IMG/VR virus record: IMGVR_UViG_3300035070_003918
Location: 1-64,000 of that record
Length of the DNA stretch: 64,000 nucleotides
Strand: one strand, 5' to 3'
Origin: a virus
Shown here: in pieces, positions 1 through 6,775 of the stretch
How the letters are laid out: each line of letters starts with the position of its first letter
How positions within the stretch are numbered: position 1 is the first letter of the stretch
The notes under the pieces: generated by a model
What the model was told of the DNA's origin: nothing
Database searches by the model: none
Seen by the model: only the letters and a program-made list of their open reading frames with translations
Translations under genes and position numbers: made by a program

Positions 1-88
1 TCGTCTCCGCGAGCACGCGCGCAGCCTCGGGGCGCGTGAGCCCGCGCCGCTCGCGCATCCGTCGCAGCTCCGCGCCGGTGGGGGTCAT
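1..88 (-). CDS. Partial Xre/Cro-type HTH regulator (N-terminus only)
   Basis: The ATG lies at 86-88 and overlaps the stop of the upstream gene (ATGA). Only 29 codons are inside the window before the left edge. The visible residues (GAELRRMRERRGLTRPEAAR) match the first two helices of a Cro/C1-type helix-turn-helix. It is the third gene of a small leftward set that starts at 617, so it may regulate that set through the palindrome at 666-686. The C-terminal half is outside the window. Confidence 0.6.
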   Translation of the reverse strand, partial: MTPTGAELRRMRERRGLTRPEAARVLAET

Positions 89-363
89 GCTCGCGTACCG
101 TCGGCCGACTGGCGCACGCGCGTCTCATCGTCTGTCGCGCGCCGCACACGTACAGCCCCGATCCAGTGAGTGTATGGCCCCATTCTCTCCCTGTCTGGCA
201 CCTCGACGAGGGCCGACCGCAGCACACAGAAGGCTGGCAGCTGATCTGCCCAGCCAACCCGGATTGGCCCGCGATACACGGGGGCCACCGAAACCACGTA
301 GACGACGCCGCGTCGGTCGCGGCGCGACCGGAAGCGATGCACCGTGATAGCGTGCGCGCTCAC
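85..363 (-). CDS. Hypothetical 92-aa protein
   Basis: The start ATG overlaps the stop of the 360-617 gene (ATGA) and its own stop overlaps the start of the next gene, so it is translationally coupled on both sides. The protein is Arg/Val-rich with a predicted beta-strand centre (VVYVVSVAPVY) and no motif I recognise. Coupling is the main evidence that it is real. Confidence 0.55.
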   Translation of the reverse strand: MSAHAITVHRFRSRRDRRGVVYVVSVAPVYRGPIRVGWADQLPAFCVLRSALVEVPDRERMGPYTHWIGAVRVRRATDDETRVRQSADGTRA

Positions 364-617
364 GACGCCACCTCGACAGTGCGAAGGCTCTCGACGGCGC
401 AGGCCGTGCGGACGCCGCTCGCCCAGGCTACCGTGGCGATGTCGCCATCGATCGCGATGACGCGGCCAGTGTCCGAGTCCTCATCCGTCAGGCCGACCGT
501 CTCGACGCGGTCGCCGACGCTGACCACCGGCGTGCACTCGACGCCGCGGGCGACAGCGTCGACCCGGCGGGCGCGGATGGTGGCGATCTGGGAGTCGGTG
601 GCGAAGGTCGTGCTCAT
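360..617 (-). CDS. Small SH3/KOW-like barrel protein, 85 aa
   Basis: The ATG at 617 is preceded by a good ribosome binding site (AAGGAG, 8 nt upstream); the longer open frame upstream overlaps cysH and is ignored. The C-terminal half (VGDRVETVG, GRVIAIDGDIATVAW) has the alternating strand pattern of a small SH3- or KOW-like beta-barrel. It is the first gene after a 122-bp gap holding a promoter and a palindrome, so it starts a separately controlled leftward unit. Function unknown. Confidence 0.6.
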   Translation of the reverse strand: MSTTFATDSQIATIRARRVDAVARGVECTPVVSVGDRVETVGLTDEDSDTGRVIAIDGDIATVAWASGVRTACAVESLRTVEVAS

Positions 618-664
618 GGTCTCTCTCCTTGTTCGTCGCGGCGTGCCTGCCGTCGACTGAAACC

Positions 665-693
665 AGTATGCGTCCAATCCGCATACAGCGCAA
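665..693 (-). promoter_or_regulatory. Candidate leftward promoter upstream of the 360-617 gene
   Basis: On the minus strand, TTGCGC (688-693), a 17-bp spacer and CATACT (665-670) resemble a sigma-70 promoter. The match is 3 of 6 at -35 and 4 of 6 at -10. Transcription would start near 658 and leave a leader of about 40 nt before the SD and ATG at 617. A perfect inverted repeat fills the spacer and -10. The gap 618-739 has no gene. Confidence 0.35.
666..686. promoter_or_regulatory. Palindromic operator candidate GTATGCG-N7-CGCATAC
   Basis: A perfect 7-bp inverted repeat with a 7-bp spacer, centred at 676 and overlapping the -10 and spacer of the candidate promoter. The size and symmetry fit a dimeric HTH protein; the partial Xre-type protein at the left edge is a possible ligand. 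Confidence 0.5.
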
Positions 694-739
694 GAGGTCT
701 TTTTGAGGGGAGCGAAAGAAAGTTGGAAGCTCTCGTAAT

Positions 740-1459
740 CTAACGCGAAAGGGCAGCGATCTCGTCCCTGTAGTAGCGCTGCTCCCACTCCGCGCGACCG
801 TGCCCGTCGCCCGGCCTGGCCCCTCTCGCTCCACCGATCGGACCCACGCGGATGTGCTCGGGGTCTAGTAGACCGCCCATCGTGCACGCGTACGCCGGAT
901 GGATCGGCAGATCGTGAGACACGAGGTAAGCGAACACGTCCACCCCAAGCCAGTGCCCGATCGGCGCGCACGTTCTAGCGGTCGACCCGCTACGCACACG
1001 TCGAGCACGAGCCGCGCTCTCTGCCCCGCGCACCCCGCTCATGTACCTGTCACCGTAGCGCTGCGCAGCAATGGCGGCGCCGGCAATGAGCGTCCCGTGA
1101 GCCTTGCCCGGCACGTCTCCGCGCACGATCTCGATCTCGTCGTACACCGCGCGGAACCGAGCAAGGAACGCATCACGTACGAGTGGACAATCCGGGTTGA
1201 AGTCTGGCTCGACGCGCACCCACACGAGCGGCACTCGAGGCACGAGCGTAGCCACGAGGTGCGCGACGCACACGCTATCCTTGCCCCACGACACGCTCGC
1301 GTAGCACGACCCTGAGCCAGTGAAGCTCAGCACCTCGTCACGAGCCTTTGCGACCCGCTTGCGGTGCACCGCCGTTGTGGCCCATGCGCGTGCTCTGTCG
1401 AGTGTCGACTGCCACGCGACCATATCGCGCGCCGTCGGTCTGCGGCTCGGTATCAGCAT
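740..1459 (-). CDS. cysH-like: CysH-like PP-loop protein associated with type IV-B CRISPR-Cas
   Basis: A 239-aa member of the PAPS reductase/adenine nucleotide alpha-hydrolase superfamily. The PP-loop is SWGKDS (residues 57-62; the usual form is SGGKDS). The C-terminal half carries the family signature APIGHWLGVDVFAYL followed by LPIHPAY, which in true CysH enzymes sits around the nucleotide pocket. The catalytic ECGLH tail of sulfate-assimilation CysH is absent, so sulfite production is unlikely. A cysH-like gene is the known accessory of subtype IV-B loci, and here it is co-directional with csf1-cas11-csf2-csf3 two genes downstream of csf3. PAPS-reductase-family proteins also occur alone in phages, so the link is by context. 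Its start overlaps the end of the preceding gene by 7 bases. Confidence 0.82.
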   Translation of the reverse strand: MLIPSRRPTARDMVAWQSTLDRARAWATTAVHRKRVAKARDEVLSFTGSGSCYASVSWGKDSVCVAHLVATLVPRVPLVWVRVEPDFNPDCPLVRDAFLARFRAVYDEIEIVRGDVPGKAHGTLIAGAAIAAQRYGDRYMSGVRGAESAARARRVRSGSTARTCAPIGHWLGVDVFAYLVSHDLPIHPAYACTMGGLLDPEHIRVGPIGGARGARPGDGHGRAEWEQRYYRDEIAALSR

Positions 1460-1731
1460 CGATCGAACGTCGACAGTACAGTCACGAGCGCCGGCAACGA
1501 GCCCTCAGAGCCAACGCTCACAACGAATCGTGCGCGCCTTGGCTGCGCCCCACGCCATAGCTGCGCCCCGGTGTCGAGCGCCTTGACGAAGTGCGCGCTC
1601 TCGCACTCCGCGATCAAGTGGTCGAGCGCAACGAGCGCCGCCGAACGACGGTCGAAGTGCTCGCGCCATCGCTGCAAGGCGTGGGGCGTGACGAACCAAC
1701 GGCCTCGCGCTCCTTCTTTCGGCGCCACCAC
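1453..1731 (-). CDS. Small conserved protein, paralogue of the gene at 32212-32550
   Basis: About 92 aa from tandem GTG codons at 1731/1728; the longer open frame to 2109 is low-complexity and overlaps another gene, so I prefer the short start. The pattern (V/I)T-x-HA-x2-R-x2-EH, then an Ala/Glu-rich helix, then G-x-WR and a C-terminal LVTVL matches the protein encoded at 32212-32550. Both occur in one genome, so they are probably duplicated copies of one family. It lies between csf3 and cysH. Function unknown. Confidence 0.55.
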   Translation of the reverse strand: MVAPKEGARGRWFVTPHALQRWREHFDRRSAALVALDHLIAECESAHFVKALDTGAQLWRGAQPRRARFVVSVGSEGSLPALVTVLSTFDRC

Positions 1732-2141
1732 TCCCGACTCTTCCGTCTGCGCCCGCACCGAGGATGCATCGTAGGCACCTTGCCCATCCGATGCGACGGC
1801 AACACCGGTGCCCCGCACTCGAGGCACGCTCGGCCGCGCGCACGCTTCGCCCTTCGCTCGTCCGCAGCTACGAGGCACCTTGCTCGGTGCTCCGCGTACA
1901 GCACGGGATCCGCCCTGCGCTCGGCTGCTCTCCGTCGAGCCCGAGCCAGCACATGCTCGTGCCCGACGTCGCCGCGTCCAACGGTCTTCGCCCGCTCCTT
2001 GTTCCACCACCATTGAAGGATCCACGCGACCTCCCGGATCATGTACTCGTGTTGAGCATCGTCGAACAGCTCGACGATCTCTTGCTGCCTTGCCTCGTCC
2101 CTCGTCCACGGCCTCAGCACATCGTCAATGGGACGAAGCAC
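1614..2141 (-). CDS. Zinc-ribbon basic protein downstream of csf3, 175 aa
   Basis: The ATG at 2141 overlaps the csf3 end by 28 bp; a GTG at 2120 is an alternative. The N-terminal part is helical (QQEIVELFDDAQHEYMIREV), the middle is strongly basic, and CLECG with a later C gives a partial zinc ribbon near residues 106-129. The last ~40 residues overlap the next gene and look like readthrough of its other frame. Not a known cas family to my eye, but it sits inside the csf-cysH cluster and may be an accessory. Confidence 0.5.
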   Translation of the reverse strand: MLRPIDDVLRPWTRDEARQQEIVELFDDAQHEYMIREVAWILQWWWNKERAKTVGRGDVGHEHVLARARRRAAERRADPVLYAEHRARCLVAADERRAKRARGRACLECGAPVLPSHRMGKVPTMHPRCGRRRKSREWWRRKKEREAVGSSRPTPCSDGASTSTVVRRRSLRSTT

Positions 2142-2773
2142 GGCTGCTCCTCATGCCTGCGCCAGTACGGGTAGGTGATGCACGACATCCCGCGGTCCGC
2201 ATCCGCTGAGACGCCGCTCACGTCATCGGGCAGGGGACGCAGAGGCATCCCATCGCGCAGCACCGGGAACCCCAGCCACGGCGCCACCTCTGCCACCTCC
2301 CATTGCCTCACCGCGCCGAGCCCCACCGCGCGCTTCTTGCCGACGTACGAGACGAGCCCAAGCAGCGACTCGACCTCGGCTCGTTCCCCAACGCACCACC
2401 ACGTCACGACGTCGTCGACCGCGTGGAACGTGGCCAGCGGGATCCGGTAGCTCTTCGTCAGCCCTGCCGTGATGTTGATCCGCCGCAACTTCGGCCCGGC
2501 CATGACCTGAGCCTCCGTCGTCGGGAAGCGACGATTGAGCCACCGCAACTCGGTCTCATCGATCGCGCAGTGCCCGGCGCTCGCGAGGTGGAACCGCCCA
2601 CACTCCGACCGCGCAACAGGGATCTCGATGGGCACTACCTCGCGCCGCGTGAGCGCCGGTTGCACCCCGTCGCGCATGGCCACGGCGTACGCGAGCAGGG
2701 CGTCCAGCATCACCGGCCGGTCCGGCATACACAGCGCCCCTCGGATATGCGCGCGCACCTCGAGCGGTCTCAT
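2114..2773 (-). CDS. csf3: Csf3, type IV Cas5-like effector subunit
   Basis: 219 aa; the ATG overlaps the csf2 stop as ATGA (2770-2773). The N-terminus (RAHIRGALCM, then VMLDALLAYAV at 21-31) is the type IV Cas5 signature of a first RAMP strand followed by LDALLAYA. A glycine-rich loop GKKRAVGLG at 145-153 is the C-terminal RAMP loop, as in Csf3 proteins. In type IV complexes Csf3 is the Cas5-like subunit that caps the 5' handle of the guide. It is fourth in the order csf1-cas11-csf2-csf3 with overlapping start/stop codons, so the subunits are made together. The HHH or His/Lys signatures of a Cas6 endonuclease are not seen. Confidence 0.8.
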   Translation of the reverse strand: MRPLEVRAHIRGALCMPDRPVMLDALLAYAVAMRDGVQPALTRREVVPIEIPVARSECGRFHLASAGHCAIDETELRWLNRRFPTTEAQVMAGPKLRRINITAGLTKSYRIPLATFHAVDDVVTWWCVGERAEVESLLGLVSYVGKKRAVGLGAVRQWEVAEVAPWLGFPVLRDGMPLRPLPDDVSGVSADADRGMSCITYPYWRRHEEQPCFVPLTMC

Positions 2774-3795
2774 GCGTCGACCGACTTTAGGAAGTCCACG
2801 ATGCGGCTCCTTCGGGCCTCCACGTGGCTCCTGAAGAGAGCCCCCATGCTCGGAGCGAGCGCCGTCGGGTCGGCGTCCGTCACCGCCTCTCGAGGCCGCG
2901 CAAGCTCGAGCCCCCACCCCTTCACGGCACGCATCCGACCGTGCCCCGTGCCACGCTTGCCTCCGACCACTGCGTTGCCGAGGAACGCGGCGCACGACAC
3001 GTGCAGCGTGTCGATCTCGAGCGGTGTGTAGCAGTTCGCCTGCACCGCCCAGAAGAAGAGCGACCCCTGCGCCACGCGCTCGAAACGGCGCGGCATCATG
3101 CTCGACTTCTCCTTGTCCTTCTCCACGTGCTCGGCTGCGACCGACGCGCGCTCGTGCGCAGCGAGGCGATTCGTGGCCTTCACCTGCTCTCCGTCCGTGA
3201 GTAGCTTTCGCTTCTCGGGGCTCATGGTCGGATCCATCCTGACGCGCTGCTCCTCTTCGATGTGCTCTCTCGACCCGGCCAGCGCGCCATAGCGATCCTC
3301 AGACCATGCCCGCGCACGCTCGGTGATGAAGCCTTGCGTCTCCTGACAGATGAGCGTGGCATCCTCCACCGAGAGGCGCCCTGGCACGATTCGGTTCGTC
3401 GCGCAGCCTCCCAGCAGCGCCATGCTGGGCACGAGCTCGCAAAGCTCGCGGTACGCATCCAGGTTGACCGTGCCCGCCCCGTCGCCGCCGGACACCGCGC
3501 CCCCCGCGAACAGCAGGCGCAACGCAGCCTCCGAAAGCTGCGGGTTATCGACCATTCCGAGCGCATCCAAGAGCGCGTAGGCCGACGCCTCGCGCATCCC
3601 GTGGCGCATTGTGTCCGCTGTCACGATCGGCACGAAGGCCCACCCGTCGCGCTGACGGATCTTCCGCCGCATCGAGATCGACTCGTTGCCGATGTTCTCC
3701 GAGTGGTGCGCGATCGGGGTGTCGGCCTCGAGCACGAACTCGTATCGGATCCTCGTCAGCGTCTGCTTGCTCTCCGTCGTCGTTCCGTCACCCAT
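2770..3795 (-). CDS. csf2: Csf2, type IV Cas7-like backbone protein
   Basis: 341 aa. N-terminal RAMP strand (RIRYEFVLEADTPIAHH), then ENIGNESISMRRKI and FVPIVTADTMRHGMREASAY, the Cas7/Csf2-type P-x-(I/V)-x3-x-(L/M)-R-x2-(M/L)R segment that starts the core helix. A glycine-rich loop GGKRGTGHGR (278-287) closes the RAMP fold. Csf2 polymerises along the guide RNA and forms the backbone of type IV complexes. The middle region (150-235) is a long charged helical insertion. The ATG overlaps the end of cas11 by 8 nt and the gene ends in an ATGA overlap with csf3. Confidence 0.85.
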   Translation of the reverse strand: MGDGTTTESKQTLTRIRYEFVLEADTPIAHHSENIGNESISMRRKIRQRDGWAFVPIVTADTMRHGMREASAYALLDALGMVDNPQLSEAALRLLFAGGAVSGGDGAGTVNLDAYRELCELVPSMALLGGCATNRIVPGRLSVEDATLICQETQGFITERARAWSEDRYGALAGSREHIEEEQRVRMDPTMSPEKRKLLTDGEQVKATNRLAAHERASVAAEHVEKDKEKSSMMPRRFERVAQGSLFFWAVQANCYTPLEIDTLHVSCAAFLGNAVVGGKRGTGHGRMRAVKGWGLELARPREAVTDADPTALAPSMGALFRSHVEARRSRIVDFLKSVDA

Positions 3796-4165
3796 GGGCC
3801 GCCTCCTGTCGTGCGTCTCTTCGGTCCTCTGCGATCTTTCGCGCCATCGCGAGCAGCAACGTCAGGTCACGCTCCACGACGTCGAGGCACACGCGCTGCC
3901 CCGTCTCTCGCGCCTCGTGGCTCAGCGCCAACAGCGCCGAAGAGGCCGAGCTGCTCAACGATGGGAGTTGCAGCCCTCGGCACAACATCGTCACCCACTC
4001 GTCCGCTGTCGATGCTCTCCGCGCTGCGCTCAGGCTCCGGTTCTGCAACTGGTCCCAGTGCTTCAACGGGCTTGCCCCGTTCCTCAGGTACGCCGCTCGG
4101 ATCTCGAGCAACATCTCCACCAGGACCGTCCTCAGTCGCTCTCTTTGCTCTTCGCTTGCCGCCAC
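3788..4165 (-). CDS. cas11: Cas11-like small subunit of type IV-B complex
   Basis: 125 aa, all-helical composition (EEQRERLRTVLVEMLLEIRA, then DEWVTMLCRGLQL and LALSHEARETGQRVC), the size and profile expected for the type IV-B small subunit, which packs along the Csf2 filament. It starts inside csf1 in a different frame and overlaps the csf1 tail by about 300 nt. Called Cas11 from position between csf1 and csf2, length and helicity; sequence similarity among Cas11 proteins is too low to be decisive. Confidence 0.68.
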   Translation of the reverse strand: MAASEEQRERLRTVLVEMLLEIRAAYLRNGASPLKHWDQLQNRSLSAARRASTADEWVTMLCRGLQLPSLSSSASSALLALSHEARETGQRVCLDVVERDLTLLLAMARKIAEDRRDARQEAAHG

Positions 4166-5063
4166 TCGCCGCCTCCTTCTTGGTCTTCTTCGCGTCCTTC
4201 TCGGCCGTCATGCGAGCGGCCACCTGCTCCTCGTTGCGCTGCGACAGCCACAACGCGAGCGCGAACCAATCCCCACCGCGTAGCCGTCCGTGGCGTGACT
4301 CGAACGCCTCGATCTGCGCGCGGCACATGCCCCACGCCCTCGGCGTGTAGTCGCCGCGCTCGATCTCGTCCTTCGTCGCGCCAGCGGTAAGCAGCGCCGA
4401 CAGGTCGTCGACGATGGCCCACCCGGCAGCGCTCGGCAGCGTCAAGTTGCGCTCCTCGAATCGCACGCGCCCGCGAGTCGTCCCCGCTGGGTTCACGGTC
4501 GCGTACGGGAGCACGTGCTTCTGTCCGCTGTCAGCGATGGCCGCAAACCACGGCCCTCGCTTCGGTTCGCGCAAGAAGGCCAGGATGAGCGGCTTCTCAC
4601 CCTTGCTCGCCACCACATGCCCGCGACCGTCGTACAGGTGAGAGAAGTTCGACCATCGCGGCCCCTCTTTCTTCCCCGGTGCAGGCGGCTTCCCGGGGAC
4701 CGGCGAGTAGCGGGCGCGGACGAAGGCGCAGCACACGCACGCGTGCGCAGACTCGGGCGATCGGAACGATGTCTGATCGGTCATCGTCGGTCCGATGAAC
4801 TCACCGAGCGGCACCCCTCGCGTCGACTCCCCACCGCAGATCGCGCACGGCTCTCGGTCGTGGTCGACCGCGCGCTCGTCATCGACTCCGTCAAGGCGAG
4901 AGCACACCTCCTGTACCGCCGACTTCACGCTGCCCTCCTCGGGTCGATCTGCGGGTACGGCAGCCCCTCCGGCATGTGCCTCCGCAGCCGCCGATCGAGC
5001 GCCCGCGGTCGCGAGAGGCAGTGAGCCAAGAATAGCGGCGATGCGGTCGATCGGGCGGGTCAC
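3867..5063 (-). CDS. csf1: Csf1, type IV large-subunit (Cas8-like) zinc-finger protein
   Basis: 398 aa from a GTG that overlaps the helicase stop (GTGA, 5060-5063). A second GTG at 4928 has a stronger SD (GAGGAGG) and gives 353 aa; either could be used. Two CxxC pairs, C73/C76 (CAICGG) and C109/C112, flank a G-P-x-MTDQTSFRSPESAH segment typical of Csf1 (a zinc finger with a conserved F-T-D/S-x-H stretch). Csf1 is the type IV large subunit. After residue ~270 the protein becomes Lys/Pro-rich and overlaps cas11 in another frame; this tail contains QLGLF (371-375), like a sliding-clamp-binding motif. No HD or nuclease motif is visible. Confidence 0.8.
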   Translation of the reverse strand: MTRPIDRIAAILGSLPLATAGARSAAAEAHAGGAAVPADRPEEGSVKSAVQEVCSRLDGVDDERAVDHDREPCAICGGESTRGVPLGEFIGPTMTDQTSFRSPESAHACVCCAFVRARYSPVPGKPPAPGKKEGPRWSNFSHLYDGRGHVVASKGEKPLILAFLREPKRGPWFAAIADSGQKHVLPYATVNPAGTTRGRVRFEERNLTLPSAAGWAIVDDLSALLTAGATKDEIERGDYTPRAWGMCRAQIEAFESRHGRLRGGDWFALALWLSQRNEEQVAARMTAEKDAKKTKKEAASGGKRRAKRATEDGPGGDVARDPSGVPEERGKPVEALGPVAEPEPERSAESIDSGRVGDDVVPRAATPIVEQLGLFGAVGAEPRGARDGAARVPRRRGA

Positions 5064-6775
5064 GCGGCCCTCCTCGCAAGCTGCTCGAGGTACGCCTCGG
5101 CCAGCTTCAGCACGTGATCTGGCGCGGTCGTGAGCTGCTCGAGCAGTGGCGCATCGGGATCGCGCACACGCTCGACCTGGCCGCGCTTCAGGCCGAGGAC
5201 GTCGGCGATGATCGGGTCCGAGCCCGAGTCCGACACCAGCATGTAGAGCATCACCGGCTCCTTCTGCCCGTCGCGGTGGAGCCGGCCCCCGCATTGCTCC
5301 ATCGCTCCAGGACTCCAGTCGAGCTCGCCGAAGACGCCCGTGCGGCAGACGTGCTGGAGGCCGTCGAGGCCCGCTCCGGCACGCAGCGACACGACGAGGA
5401 CCTTGGCCTTGCCCTCCGTGAAGGCGGCAACCGAGCTGGCCTTCTGCGTCGAGCTCTCGGCGCCGGTGTAGAAGACCACGCCTAGGTCCTCCAGGGAGGA
5501 CGCCCAGATCCGGTAGACCTCCTTGTGCCAGCCGAAGAGGACGACGGGTTCTCCGCTCTCCACCAGCATGCGTACGAACCGGGCGACGAAGGGGGCCTTC
5601 GCGATGCCAGTTGCCTGCCGCAGGCGGTAGTCGAGTTCCTCGCTCGCCTTCATCTTCGCGAAGCCACCGGTGCCGCTGGTCGACAGGATGAGCCGCGCAA
5701 GCTCGGCAGCCGACTGCTCCACACGCTTCAGCTCGTCGAGGTCCGCGTCGACGTGGTGCATGACCACGCTCGCGGCCGGCAGCTCACGACCGACATCCGA
5801 TCGCGTGCGGCGGAGCATGAGCCCGCTCTCTCGCAGGTAGGTGCCGAAAGCGCGCGGGTCTTTGATCTTCGCCTTCCGCTCGTCGAAGGACGAGGTGCAC
5901 CATTCCGTCCTGAACTCTTCCTTCTCGCCGAGCTCGGTCGGCGCGAGCACGCTGAGGACCGACCAGAACTCGATCCCGTAGTTGTAGATGGGCGTCGCGG
6001 TGAGCCCGAGCCGGTACTCGGCCTGCTCGGCGATCGATTTGGCCGCGGCGTACTTCTCCGAGACGCTCCTCCCGGTACCGACCCGCAGCTCCTGAGCCTC
6101 GTCGAACACGACGCTCCGCACGCGTCCGGCGAGGACGTCCGACCACCCGGCGAGCTTGTGGTAGTTCGAGATGATCACGTCGGGGAACCCGTCGAAGAGC
6201 GCTCCCTGCCCTGGCTTGTCGATCGTCAGCGGGTACGGCTTGGCGCCCTTCAGGACGTGGACGTGGAGCCCGGGCGCGAAGCGGGCGAGTTCGCGCTTCC
6301 ACTGCTCTGGCAGGTGGGTCAGCGTGACGACCAGCGCCGGCCGTGTCTCTGGCTCGACGAGTCCGCAGATCGCCGACGCGGTCTTCCCTACGCCCAGGTC
6401 GTCGGCCAGGAGGAGCGAGCGCCGGCGAAGCCACATCTCGGCGGCGATCTTCTGGTACTCCCGGGCGGGCACCGCGAGCTCGAAGGCTCGGGGCGCCGAG
6501 CTGCCCGCCATCAGCGCGGCCACTTCGCGCGCGACGTGCTGGTGGTGCTTGGAGCGCGCGACGAGGTGGTCCCGGTCCGAGAACTCGAGCGGGAAGCGCT
6601 GGGAGAACCAATCGAGCTCCCGGCACACCTCAGGCGTATCCCTGAGGTGCAGCTCCTTCGTCTTGCCCTTCGCGAGACGCCCGAAGACGCGCTTCATCCG
6701 CATCAGGACGTGCGGCGGCGCCGTCACGACCCACTGCCCGCCGACGAGGCGCGCCTCACCCATGGCGGCGCTCAA
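5060..6775 (-). CDS. SNF2-family DNA helicase/translocase
   Basis: 571 aa from TTG (TTGA overlap with the upstream stop) or 567 aa from ATG at 6763. Superfamily 2 motifs appear in order: I DDLGVGKT (~125-132), II DEAQE, III GLTATPI, V SLRAGAGLDG and VI QCGGRLHRDGQ, the last typical of the SNF2/Rad54 group. Such proteins translocate on dsDNA; in phages they occur near replication and recombination genes. Here the gene directly precedes and is coupled to csf1. Subtype IV-A uses the DinG helicase and IV-B usually has none, so this one may either be a phage replication protein or serve the effector. Confidence 0.85.
   Translation of the reverse strand: MSAAMGEARLVGGQWVVTAPPHVLMRMKRVFGRLAKGKTKELHLRDTPEVCRELDWFSQRFPLEFSDRDHLVARSKHHQHVAREVAALMAGSSAPRAFELAVPAREYQKIAAEMWLRRRSLLLADDLGVGKTASAICGLVEPETRPALVVTLTHLPEQWKRELARFAPGLHVHVLKGAKPYPLTIDKPGQGALFDGFPDVIISNYHKLAGWSDVLAGRVRSVVFDEAQELRVGTGRSVSEKYAAAKSIAEQAEYRLGLTATPIYNYGIEFWSVLSVLAPTELGEKEEFRTEWCTSSFDERKAKIKDPRAFGTYLRESGLMLRRTRSDVGRELPAASVVMHHVDADLDELKRVEQSAAELARLILSTSGTGGFAKMKASEELDYRLRQATGIAKAPFVARFVRMLVESGEPVVLFGWHKEVYRIWASSLEDLGVVFYTGAESSTQKASSVAAFTEGKAKVLVVSLRAGAGLDGLQHVCRTGVFGELDWSPGAMEQCGGRLHRDGQKEPVMLYMLVSDSGSDPIIADVLGLKRGQVERVRDPDAPLLEQLTTAPDHVLKLAEAYLEQLARRAA

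Noticed and set aside
740-1459. CysH-like gene read as a sulfate-assimilation enzyme or DndC-type DNA phosphorothioation protein
   Set aside because: The catalytic Cys tail is missing, and no dndB/D/E genes are nearby; the csf context is a better explanation.
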